NCBI GenBank assembly: GCA_963682055.1
Contig: OY821749.1
Location: 28,589,631-28,653,630 of the forward strand
Reading direction: 5' to 3'
Length of the DNA: 64,000 bases
Source of the DNA: Primula veris
Taxonomy: Eukaryota; Streptophyta; Magnoliopsida; Ericales; Primulaceae
Shown here: positions 1 to 10,789 of the stretch, in pieces
Position numbering within the stretch: position 1 is the first letter of the stretch
How the letters are laid out: every line of letters begins with the position of its first letter
Made by a program: the position numbers and the translations under genes
The notes under the pieces: model-generated
Databases searched by the model: none
Seen by the model: the letters and a program-made list of their open reading frames with translations, nothing else
Told to the model about the DNA's origin: nothing

Positions 1-1242
1 TAATGCTAATTGTAATCGATGTGCGAAGCAGTGAACATAATAAGCATATGGGCAATCACTTAATATCAAAGCTTGTAGTCCATGAAACTCACCCCGCATG
101 TTACTTGTATCGTCAAATCCTTGTCCCCGAATATTCCGAATATCAAGATTGTGGTGATTGAGAACTGAGCATATGCTATCTTTTAGTGTCACTGCCATAG
201 TGTTGGGAACATGAACAATACCAAAAAAACGCTCCCGTAAAACACCATTTTTATCAACAAATCTTATAACTACTGCCATCTGCTCCTTTTTTGACGCATC
301 TCGAGCTTCGTCCACTATAATGCAGAATTTAGCATGTCCAATTTCTTCTCGAATCGCCTCTTTCACTTTTATAGAAAAGATATGTAAAATTTCTTTTTGA
401 ATATCAGACGACTTGTAAGTGGCATTCTTTAGAACATTTATCAATGCTTTGGTGGCTTCTTCATTATATGATGCTAATAAATCATAAAAATCAAGGAAAT
501 TACCACGGTTGTTTGATGTTGATTTCTCATCATGCCCTCTGAAAGGCATAGCTTGAAAGGCCAATCTTCGAACCAAGTCAATAGAAATTTTTAAGCGAAT
601 GCGATTGTTAAAAACTTGTTCGGCAGAAAATTTTACAATCACCCTTTCAATATTTTGAGTTGGGTTTTGTATTTCCTTCCATTTATGTTCAGCGGTTCGA
701 TGACAAGAATCGGAATTAACACCTTCATGCAAACGAAAAGAACAAGTTTTCCCGTTATTGACCTTCATCCAACCATCAAAACCTTCAACAACAAATGCAC
801 TATGTCCTGCAAAACTAGACCCATCCGGAGGCGCAAAAAGAAAACAAGGAAAACAGAAAGCCTTGTTCTTGGCCACTGAATATTCCAACCACGAAAATAA
901 AGCAAACCACGGAGCTTGAAATCTTCGAGGACGAGCCTTGGCGGATGCAAGAGTATACGGATATTTTTTTCCTAAATCGGGACGATTTGGACCATGTAGA
1001 GTTATGTACGCCCTACAAACTTCGTCACGCCTATTAACAGGATACTCCCAAATTTTTCTACGTAATCCAGGATCACGCTCTAGCGAATTAATATCAAATT
1101 CTACTGTGTCGATTCTTTGAATTTTTGTTGGAGGACTAGGCGTATCGATTGTCACGTGATCAACACTACTACCAACATTCTCTTCCGTCGGAGAAACATT
1201 AACTCTCTTAAAGAACGAATTTATTTTAGGTGTCTTTCCCAT
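1..1242 (-). CDS. hAT-type transposase, TTF zinc finger / DUF4371 (partial, runs off left edge)
   Basis: An uninterrupted frame of 414 codons starts at the ATG at 1242 and is still open at base 1. It matches the plant zinc-finger MYM/TTF-type hAT transposase family. After a short polar N-terminus (MGKTPKINSFFKR) comes the TTF zinc-finger region, with an FCFPCFLF pair of cysteines near residues 130 and 133. Next is the DUF4371 region with IIVDEARDASKKEQMAV near residue 309 and GQGFDDTSNMRGEF near residue 375; relatives usually read GQGYDGASNM, so this copy deviates there. The frame stops being visible just after YYVHCFAHRLQLAL. The RNase H-like catalytic remainder and the HAT dimerisation tail would lie left of the window. 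These nuclear proteins bind transposon ends and cut and paste DNA. The intact frame suggests a fairly young element. The family is clear; activity cannot be judged from half a protein. Confidence 0.88.
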   Translation of the reverse strand, partial: MGKTPKINSFFKRVNVSPTEENVGSSVDHVTIDTPSPPTKIQRIDTVEFDINSLERDPGLRRKIWEYPVNRRDEVCRAYITLHGPNRPDLGKKYPYTLASAKARPRRFQAPWFALFSWLEYSVAKNKAFCFPCFLFAPPDGSSFAGHSAFVVEGFDGWMKVNNGKTCSFRLHEGVNSDSCHRTAEHKWKEIQNPTQNIERVIVKFSAEQVFNNRIRLKISIDLVRRLAFQAMPFRGHDEKSTSNNRGNFLDFYDLLASYNEEATKALINVLKNATYKSSDIQKEILHIFSIKVKEAIREEIGHAKFCIIVDEARDASKKEQMAVVIRFVDKNGVLRERFFGIVHVPNTMAVTLKDSICSVLNHHNLDIRNIRGQGFDDTSNMRGEFHGLQALILSDCPYAYYVHCFAHRLQLAL

Positions 1243-1838
1243 TTTATACTCGATAAAAATATTAGCGATGCCAGATCTGCAGATTAAAACTCTAAGAGTT
1301 AATAGCCTATTTTTTTTTTCCCTTTGAGTACTTTAATCAAACACCTATGGTGCAACATAACATCAATACATATAATAAAAAGAAGCATATTAAAGGAAAA
1401 ATAAATAGAAGAGTATACCTTGCCGAGCCAGAAGGATAGAATTGTTGATGTTTTTTTAATTAAATCTAACCCCAATCAATGCGGTGCACAACAGCACAGA
1501 GGAGTGGAGTTTTTCTTTTTTCAACTTTGTTTTTTATTTTGATACACACGCTGACACGCACGAAGAGAAGTGTTGTTGATGTTATTTTTTTTTTTAATTA
1601 AATCTTAAAGAGTACAATATCAAAGAAAAATATAATTGGGTCTTTCGGCCCAAATTTAATTATTGTGTTTTGGGTTCAAACATTAGCTATAAATATATGT
1701 ACAAGTAACATATTTTTATGGGGGTGCCAAATCTACACCTAAAAAGAAATTGTACTAAAAAAAAATTGCGTCACTTGGGATTTCTAAAATTATGGGGGGT
1801 GCCGTGGCACCCGATCGTCCCCACTTAGCTTCCCCCTG
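1..1838 (-). mobile_element. hAT transposon, 5' part with terminal sequence
   Basis: Read on the minus strand, the element begins at 1838 with CAGGGGGAAGCTAAGTGGGG, followed by a GGTGCCACGGCACCCC-type segment at about 1795-1815. This form of end (CAGGGGCGGAGCTA... then GGTGCCACGGCACC) is the one I know from plant hAT elements carrying TTF/DUF4371 transposases. The transposase ATG lies 596 bp inside. That leader is AT-rich and may hold promoter and 5' UTR. The 8 bp outside the end (1839-1846, ATGGTATT) would be the target duplication if the other end, outside the window, repeats it. Confidence 0.7.
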
Positions 1839-1901
1839 ATGGTATTTACTACTAGGGTTTTATATTATTTTTTTAAGGTTTTTATTGTGTTATATTTGAA
1901 A

Positions 1902-1902
<1 letters not shown>

Positions 1903-1954
<52 letters not shown>
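1903..1954. repeat. (AT)n microsatellite
   Basis: A pure alternating TA run of about 52 bp. It is flanked on both sides by related sequence: TACTACTAGGGTTTTATATT near 1847 and TACAACTAGGGTTCTATATT near 1988. The flanks look like a short direct duplication around the repeat. Confidence 0.9.
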
Positions 1955-1960
<6 letters not shown>

Positions 1961-2083
1961 AATTATTATTTAAGTTTAGCATATAGTTACAACTAGGGTT
2001 CTATATTATTTTTATTTGGGTTTTCATGTCTTTGTCTTAGATTTAACAGTTTATCTCATGCAGATAGAAAATTGGGATGAAAA

Positions 2084-2482
2084 ATGCAAGATGGTAAGCA
2101 CAAGTCTGGGTCGAATATTGGAGTTACCTATGCATTTAATATCGTACATACTCTCGAGACTCCCCAGCCATCGAGACCATTTTTAGTTGCAAATGTGTAT
2201 GCAAAACATTCTTGGAAATCCTTACAGATCCTCACCAGAGATATTAACAATAGTTTAATCATCCAAAACTGGGAAAATATATCTAATTTTTTGTTAATCT
2301 ACAGCAATGAACTTGGGAAACCGCACTATGATAAAGCTAATTGTGATTCTCGTCCTTGCCAAACACTAGCAGTTCCTACATATGCATCTAAGTACTACAA
2401 CAAATGGGTACATTTAGTTGGTTCATGCAATGGACTTCCCCCCATGTGCAACATATCGACCATGGTGAACATAGCTTTGTGA
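2084..2482 (+). pseudogene. F-box protein gene fragment, frame-broken
   Basis: Two reading frames together resemble a plant F-box protein. From the ATG at 2091 one frame reads LELPMHLISYILSRLPSHR, which fits the start of an F-box, but it hits TAG at 2184. In a second frame the region runs on and near 2415-2450 gives VHLVGSCNGLPPMCN, close to the VGSCNGLLCLCN motif of the F-box-associated domain. A splice-acceptor-like TCTCATGCAG sits just upstream at about 2054-2063. F-box proteins recruit substrates to SCF ubiquitin ligases, but this piece is too short and broken to work. It lies only about 250 bp from the hAT terminus. Confidence 0.55.
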
Positions 2483-4118
2483 ATAATTTAAAATTTAAAA
2501 TTGAATAATTTTAATCCGAAACCTTTGATATACTTTCTATTTTTAGGATTCAGAAAACATATTATAAGTTATGCGAAAACATATTAAAATGTAAAAACGG
2601 ATTATTTCGGATATTTTTTAATAAAAAGTCGTGTGTGTGTTTTTCATGTAAATGCAGTAAAGTTTAGAGTGTGTTGTACTTTGGCTTAATAAAAGTTTAA
2701 AAAATTGACCTTGCACAAATTGCCCCGTAGCTTTGTGAAAAATATTAGATGGTTCATGTTAATAAAATTCGTTCACAATTTTGAAAATCCAATCCAATCG
2801 GTGTTGGATTAGGAATTCGGCTTCTTGAACTCATATATAGTAACAAAAAATTAAGACCCCTTGCATGTTTTAGTGGCCGGAGCTTGTTTTCGAGATATCG
2901 TAAAGAAAAAGTCGAGCACATCCTACATATTGGATTTGATTTTAGTATAAAAATTAACAATCATTGGATTGTAAAGCGACTAAACAATTAGAAATTTTTC
3001 GAAAATACATGTACAGACTCCATTGGTTTCATCGTGGAACACGATGGACCAGAGTTGTAGTTTTTTATAACTTGGTTCTATTAATTTATCAAACTTTTTA
3101 GTTATTTACCATTTCAAACCGCTAAGTTTTTAAAACTAACAGTAAAGTCAAATAAAACTAACGAAAAACTTGAAAGATTGATAACATGACTTTTTTTCTA
3201 TTAATTTATTTTTTGCCTTTTTTTTTAGTCATTAGACTGTTTCACTTCTAAGAAACAATTAATTGTGTAATAATAAATTATCTTTTGTGTTTTTGATATC
3301 ATTACTTTTTTTCTCTAAAAGATGTTAACGACAATTTATGTAACTTATAGTCTGTTTTGAAAAACAGTCTACACACTATTTTGAAAAATAGTCTAATAAA
3401 GTAATTAGTACTAGACTGTTTTTTAAAACATAGAATGTGTTTAGAAGCTAAGCCTGTTTTTTTTTTTTTTAAACATAGACTATTTTTGAAGCATGGACTT
3501 TTTTTTTCCAAATGTTTAAGGCAGTTTACAATAGGTCATTGTTTTGTGTATTTTGAAATGAGTCTTAAAGTAACAGACTGTTTAACTTGTGTTGGCTAGT
3601 ATATTTTTCAACACAATCTAATGACAAATTGTGTATTTCGAGCAATTTTTCTGTTTTTTTTTTTATAATCTTATTGTTTTTTTTTTTTTTAATATAGTTA
3701 ATATTTCTGGACAAACAGCCCAGGACCACCTCTAACTCTAATTCTTTGGGCGTAAAAGAATTAAACATACTTATTCAATGAAAAAGCAGTACACTTTTTT
3801 CTCTTTGCAAAAAGCTAAAATATTGAAGTAGCAATAAGGTGTGGAAGTCTTTAACAAAACTAGTAGCTTAACAATCAAAGATGAAAGGTTTCCTAACAAA
3901 TAAATTTGTACAAAAACGACTAGCCTAAATAAAATAAAACCAACAAAAAACAACTTAACGAAATGACTACACCGTCGTTCATTACAGTCTTCGAAAAAAC
4001 CAGAAGGTGATTCTGTAACTTGCTAATATCCTAAGAAAATCAAAACTACCTACAATAAAGGAAAAGGTAAATAGTTGTTTGTTACGAAATGAAATAAAAC
4101 TAGACAGTTTCCTAGAAT
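2483..4118. other. AT-rich intergenic region, no gene seen
   Basis: No coding family is recognisable; the small ORFs are low-complexity shadows. Around 3340-3500 there are imperfect repeats of a TTGAAAAACAGTCTA-like unit among T-rich runs. The right end, from about 4000, probably holds the 3' UTR of the minus-strand BTB/NPH3 gene. Confidence 0.5.
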
Positions 4119-7100
4119 TCAATTCGCCAACTTTCCAATTTTTTCGCCTTTTGCTGGTACAGTTACGGGAGCTTTTGCAGGTTTTGCTTTGGATTCAGTA
4201 GGCTTCTGCGGTTTCCTTTTCCAAAAAAAGTTCCATCCTTTTTTATTCCCCAGCTTGCGGATCTCCTGCCTATTATAAGAAATCATAGAATGATAAATTA
4301 AATTAAGGTAGATAAAATAACTCTCATAAAGTATCTTTAACGTGTTTGGTGGTCGTTTCATTATAAAGCTATAGACCAGAACATGATGTAGAACCATATT
4401 GCATAGATAATTTGATTCTCAATTTATGTTTGGTTGCATCTTTTATGCAATCAAGCTGATTTTCATTGAGATTTCAGAAAAAGGCTTTGCTTAATTTAGA
4501 TTAAAGCTTCGAGCTAATTCAGGCAAAAAGCCACAAAATATCAAATTTTAAGGTAATCAACCAATTACAGAGAAATAATTTAAGCAAAAAAGCTGTTCTT
4601 AAAAGCTATAAACAAGGCCTATATGGCTATATTCGTTAAATACCTTATGGTTTCACATTCCTTTTCAAGGTCTTTTACACGGTCCCTAACATCATCGGCT
4701 TTTCCAAGGGTATTTATAGCACCATTCGCGTTCGGGTTTTGGGAATGATCAAGATTATCCGAGACAAATAACCAACCAGATATAGAAGTACGCAAACGAA
4801 GCTGTTCAAAGTAGAGGACTTGGACAATTACTCGTAGGGGTAGCCTCTCGTTTTGGGCGGCGTGAGTGCTTGCTTCTAGCGAAAGTTTTTGGCAGTTCAT
4901 TAGGCGGCATATTTGCTCTCGTTCAGAGTCATTAAGCCAAGGATGTGCCTGAAGTTGAAATATGTTGATAATTCTCAAGAATACAAAATTCACTAGAAAA
5001 AACGGAATAAAAGGTAGTTTGAGCTTTGTACAACTTTGCTCTCAAAATAATATAAAAATAATATGACGAGTTCATACCGGTCTTGTTATAAATCAAAATA
5101 GCAACAAAACGAAAAGAAAAAAGTTGATACAGTAGCGAAGTTTTTAGGCTAAATTGTCAAGGATAAAAATGTGGGATATTTGCTGTATAATTATAAAAAA
5201 CGACAGATAGACAAGGAGGCGCCTGATATTGTGAAATCGTAGAATTTCTCAAGATGCAGTTTTCTTTCTCTAAATAATAATAAGCATGCTATGTATTTAG
5301 TGATAAAGGAGAATTAGTTGTGCGTAACAAAACTTTGTTGTAATTAATTAGATTGATCATACTAAATCTTATCAAAAAAAGCTCGGTATTTCATTGAAAT
5401 AAAACTAACAGTTTATAGAATGACTAGATTTTGTGTATATTCGTAATGAGTTTAGAATTATTTTCCACTTAAGAATTGCTGGCACAATTTATATCCTTGT
5501 TCAGGTATCCTGTTTTAATCGTCTTAAATTGGTACTGCCCTAAGATGCAATCAATTTGGTCCCTCAGCCTAGAAGTTCAGATTCTTTTTTGCTTCATGGA
5601 TTGGAAAAGTTAAATGTTAAGACTGTTCTTACACTATGAAACGTTTTTTAAGCTAAATTTCATGAAGAATAAGAAAAGTTTCTAAAATTACTTTTTCAAG
5701 ATTCAAATTTCTTGATCGCGTCATCTTTTAGCACAATAACGCATTTCCTAATACTTGTGTGAATTTAAGCCTTTGTTTACTAACCTTCAAGTATATATCA
5801 ATAGCTCGGTAAATCCCATCAGCAATCGGCCTAGCAAAATCCGGGACCGCAGAAGCAACAGATTGAAACTTCGGCAGCTTCAAGTTAACATCAAGCGCCA
5901 CCTCAGCAAGGAAAGCATCCACTAGATTTGCCACCATTGTAGTCGACATCAATGAAGTAGGAGCCTCGTCCATCTCCTCATCGACAATGCTTGGCGAAGC
6001 TTCGGTTTGCTCATTTGCTATAAAATGATCCAAAATCCTCTGAACACAATCCACGTCGTGAATTGTAATTGTCTCGCCGGAATCGTCCAAATTCGGGATT
6101 AGCAAATCATCCAAACAAGCTTGTTCAAGTTGAGCACCGACCCTTTAAATAAGAAATTGAATTAGAATAGCATTATATAGCCAAATCTTATTATTTGACA
6201 TGCTACACTTATTTTCGATTTCCTTTCCATTTAGTTCCCCTGCATTCTATTCGGAATTCATACCTAAAGTCAGTCTATTGAAGTGAATGCACGTAAAATC
6301 AAAGTTCGTTTGTTGAATCATGTGTTAATCAAAATTCATATTCGTTAAAATCGGAAACAGTGTACTAAAAAACATGACTATCAAATTATTTTTCACGACC
6401 ATCATAGTGAGAAAAATGATTTTTTCTTGTGAATAAATAAAAAGCAAGTCCTATATCTGTCACTTCATGGCATTTTGATAAAAATCAAGTAACTATTTGT
6501 AAATTTGTTTAGGCAAGTCTTGAGTATGTAACAAGAGACATATATCAGGATTATATGATAACATCATGTGTAACCAAAATAAGATATACAGTCTTACATC
6601 GCTTTTTATACCTTTTCTCCAAATTCTCCCTGCATGCGGGGCTCGCATGTAGCACCATAGCAGCTCGTAAGAGGCTAAACAAGAACTTAGTTTGGGTAAC
6701 TCCTTTTTGACTCGGCAATAAGTCCACAACGTCTTCGAGCAGGCTCCTTTGTTCTGCAGACACTCCTTGTTCAGTCTCTGTTACGGTTGTTTTCTTATTA
6801 ACTATTGGAATATGCCTCTTTGCGTAAAACACAACTGACCCAGCAACTGTCTCAGGTTTCATGCCACCTGACTCCACAGCCTCAATCAGGCGTTTGTAGA
6901 GAGGGAAGGAGAGGAAAGACACATTTTCGTACCACCAGTCGTCGCCAACAGGTGGAGGCTTGTTATTGGATGAGATGCCGTTCCATGAGGTTCCTGCAGG
7001 GTTTTGCATACTACTTGATCCTGAAACTGGCCAGTTGAAAAGTTTAGGATCGGAGCAAGCTTTCATGGCCAAGGAGTTTATGGACCGAGAGACTATGTGG

Positions 7101-9560
7101 ATCTCCTCAGCAGGAGATAATACCTGTCGGGTTAAAGTATAAATGATTAAAAAATCGTGCTGTTCGGCTTTTAGTAGAAAAGGTGACTCGATCAATGAAT
7201 ATTTTGCTGCAGTATTTAAGACAATAAGCTGAATGTTTCGAGTCTGGAAGAAAAATGAACAACCAGATTAAAGCTTTTAAGAAGAAAAAAAAGTTGAGCT
7301 TAAAATGTGTAACCAAAAAAGGCCTTAGAATGGTTCCACAGTCTAGGTCAGGAGTTCTATCCTCCGCCCTCCGGATATCCATTAATTACACTACTCCGTT
7401 AGATTATAACAATAAAAATAACAAGGGAACTTTTTTTTCCGAGTCTACTCATGCAAGACCTCTCCAAAGTTGGGTCTACTTAAAATGTGATCATCATCAC
7501 CCTGTATCTGACCAGTATTATTGGAGAACAATATAACGCTTGGTTTGTTTGCAACTTTCTAGATTTTTGTCTGAAAAAATTAAAAATTAAAGTTGGATGA
7601 GCCGAGGTGTTTTTCTGGATTTCAAAATCCAGCTTATTTGCTTAAAACATGCAACAAAATAACCACTAAATGAATAAATTTAACATAATAAAAATTTGAA
7701 CTTCTAGTGAAAAAAATAATTTAACAAACCTCTTCACAAGTCTTGAGTGCTTTCACAGTGTCACCCCAACTCCCGAAAACTTCATTCAGAAAAGCTTCTG
7801 TTTGGGAAATCAAATTTCCCTCTCCGAAATCTTCGGTCATCTGTAGGTACTCAGCTGCACATCTAAGACCGACAACATTTAGAGCGGTTAATTCCATTTT
7901 TACGCCATAGCAAAATTTGGCAACTAGCTCGAATGTTTTTGCCCCGCCTGGAATTTCTGATAGTTGCAATACGCTATTTGATTCCTCAATGCGCGTTTCT
8001 AGTAGCCCGCTTCTTGACATCAGGGGAAACTACATAGTGCAAAAGATAGATACTTCAGCTTATAAGAAAATCATAAATAAGCTAAGCTCAAAAGATACAA
8101 CCAAAAGCAAAGAAAAACATGAAGAACGACTATATAATTATTTTATTGCACTAAAAGTCTGCAAGGGAAACTGTTTGGCGCAAAAGAGAAGAAACCAAAA
8201 GGAAATGATTGAGTATAATAATGCGAGTTGTGATTTTCGAGCAAATAATTTCGGTTCATAACTTCATATATATGCAGCTAAGGAAGAAAAGGGATTTATT
8301 CAGATTATATTTCCAGTTTTATTAGAGGCTACAACTGTAAAACTCATATTTGAAGGTGCCAGTCAAATGCACTGCAACTTATATACATAAAAAAAATAAG
8401 TCGAGCCGAAAAACTACAAATGAACTAGCGCCTATGTAACAACTAAAAACTTAATGGAATGAGAAAACTGTATTGCACCTTATGAAGATGAAATGATAGG
8501 TCACCGATCTCAACTGTGATATCGCTAGGAAGCCCACTTGTACATTGCCTGAGAAACATAACGTAGTTCGGTTCCAGTGATTAGTAGAATTTTTGGTGGT
8601 AAAAAAATATAGGCTACTAAAAATCATTAACACCAAGTGAAATATTGTACTCGGAACTAAGAAGAAAACCTATCAACACACTAATAGTCACTAATGTACG
8701 TTTTCTACTCAAGCAAGATCTTAGAAATTAGATAATAGTAGTGGTGATCCTAATATAGTTACCGTTTCCTATATATTGTTGCAGCAAATATTCATTATAG
8801 TTAGCTAGAATGAAATGAATTTTTAGAAAAAGTGCATAGTTTTAAACTTCTCTGTTGGTTGTCCATAACTTTCATCATCTTGTTGGCAACTGAGCCTTTC
8901 TTTCAATTTCCTGCTACTGTAGTTTTTATTTTCACTAATTACCTTTTGCTTAGTGTTTCAACTTTCAATAAATATATACTAATTAACAACTTGTGGCTAG
9001 TACAATTATATGGAATTTTTATATGGTTATATTACTAGTTATTTTTCAATGAACATTACGAGTAAATATGAGCAAACACACGTTCAAGTATTACAAACAA
9101 GATATTCTCATTTCCTTTGCATGCACAACACAACCGATCAAATCTTACTTCTTCATTTTGCTAATTAAAGATCACATTTTACAAAGTAACATTATGCTAT
9201 CGAGAGATCAGATTCTAAAAAGTGACATACTAGTCCGTTAAAATAAGTACTATCGTCGTATCATAAACATACTACTAAATGAAATGGTGTAGACATTTGT
9301 AGTATCGTTTAGCATAAAATTAAAAATTGTGAAGCTTAATTCTAATTTCCATCCTCTACCACTTATAAGTTGTAACAACAACGTTCATGCTAAAAACCAA
9401 AATAGGATTCATTCACAGACGTGAACAACAATTAATTACAGATTATGTCAAAAAATACTGAAAGCAATTATAAGAATGTAACACTGTCTTGGGTACGTTA
9501 CCAAGTCTGTCCCTCGAGACGAAATGCTTCTGGTTTAGAACCGAGACGAAGAAAGGCCAT
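4119..9560 (-). CDS. BTB/POZ and NPH3 domain protein (seven exons)
   Basis: Exons on the minus strand are 9560-9502, 8548-8479, 8029-7730, 7123-6612, 6142-5785, 4948-4644 and 4269-4119. All introns are GT-AG, all junctions keep phase, and together they give 584 aa, the usual family size. The N-terminus ([20 protein letters not shown] then [20 protein letters not shown]) and the BTB domain (about residues 28-130) resemble Arabidopsis At5g03250/At5g13600-like members. The NPH3 domain starts at [20 protein letters not shown] (about residue 204) and includes [11 protein letters not shown] and [21 protein letters not shown] short coiled coil ([19 protein letters not shown]) precedes a Lys/Pro-rich tail. 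NPH3 proteins are plasma-membrane-associated adaptors, some for CUL3 ubiquitin ligases, acting in phototropin or auxin-transport signalling. The exact ortholog and role are not settled. The first exon is tiny (59 nt) and intron 1 is 953 nt. No clear TATA box is seen upstream of 9560. Confidence 0.93.
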
Positions 9561-10789
9561 TGTTTGCAATTTTTTTATTTTTTTTAGCTGTAGAATAAGA
9601 GAAATAAAACAACAAAAGTAAATTATGATATCAGTGAATGTAAAGAGGTTGTTTGTTTAATATTTCCATGAGAATAGAGCATGTGGAAGGTGTTTTAGCC
9701 CGAGTCTAATGAAAGAGATATATGAGGTGAAATATTAAGAATGACACATGTGGTTTTCATGAAGTTACAAGTGTCATGATTACCTTTTTATTTTCTCCTA
9801 CTTAGATTCAGTCTATGCCTACATATCCTCTGCTGTTTTATTTGTATCCCTTTCGTGTCCCTGGGTGGTTTATTTAAATTATTTACTCGAAAAGATTTAA
9901 AAAAAAATCCGTAGTTACGATAATACATCTATCGCCGATGGCCCGTCCTCGGATGGATGGTATGTTGCAAAATGCTATAACCTTTTTGCTAATTTTATCT
10001 ATAAACAAATGCTAAAGAGAAAGGTGAACTCTTTTCCCAGGGATAAGGATGAGTAAAAATCCTGTTGATACGGACAACATGACTTGTTTGAAGAATGGTA
10101 ACTATGAGTTATCGTAAATAGATTGTTGCCGAAACTGATTACACACTTATCGGGTCATGCAATTGTATGGTCTAAACTATAAGTAAAGAAATACCATTGT
10201 AATTTTTCACTGAGCGCTGATGTATTATTATATGTAAGCCCTTTCCTTTAGTTAAAGCTAACTTGTACAAAATGATTTCTTATATGATTTCATTTCCTTA
10301 CATTAGGTGGTATATGTAGCCGGAACAAGTCGATCTGTTATGGTACAAGGACGACCGGTACTCAAAGACGGAATTGCGCAGAACAGATATTTAAAGAGGT
10401 TAGTTTCAATTACAAAATAAACGTAGTTTGATACGCTTACTTAACTAAAAGGAAAAATAAAACTTGCTCTTTTTTAGGCCATACCTACCTACAGAAAAAA
10501 GCGAAAAATATCCAAGAAGATTAGGAGTGAGTGCGAGTAAAGACCTTTACAACATTTCTCCGTTCATTTCACTCATATTTCACTTGAGCTTAATTTCTCC
10601 AAAGTTAGTATACTGTTACAACTTACAAAATTTGATGTCCGAATAAAAATGAAAATACTCAAAGGAAGCGGCCGAACCTTAAACATGCCTCAGATCTAAG
10701 ATAGCACTAGACACTAAAAGTCACATGATTAACACATGTGCCACTATCTGGTAATTTTTTAAAGCCCAAACTATTCGTCAAGTGAATGA
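9561..10789. other. Intergenic region with unassigned exon-like pieces
   Basis: This lies between two minus-strand genes. On the plus strand, about 10312-10402 looks like an exon: it follows TTACATTAG, is open in one frame (VYVAGTSRSVMVQGRPVLKD) and ends before GTTAGT. Another open stretch lies at about 9940-10050. I recognise no family and cannot link them into a gene, so they may be gene debris. Confidence 0.35.

Noticed and set aside
8832..9038. 68-aa hydrophobic ORF on the plus strand
   Set aside because: Lies inside intron 1 of the BTB/NPH3 gene, antisense, low complexity.
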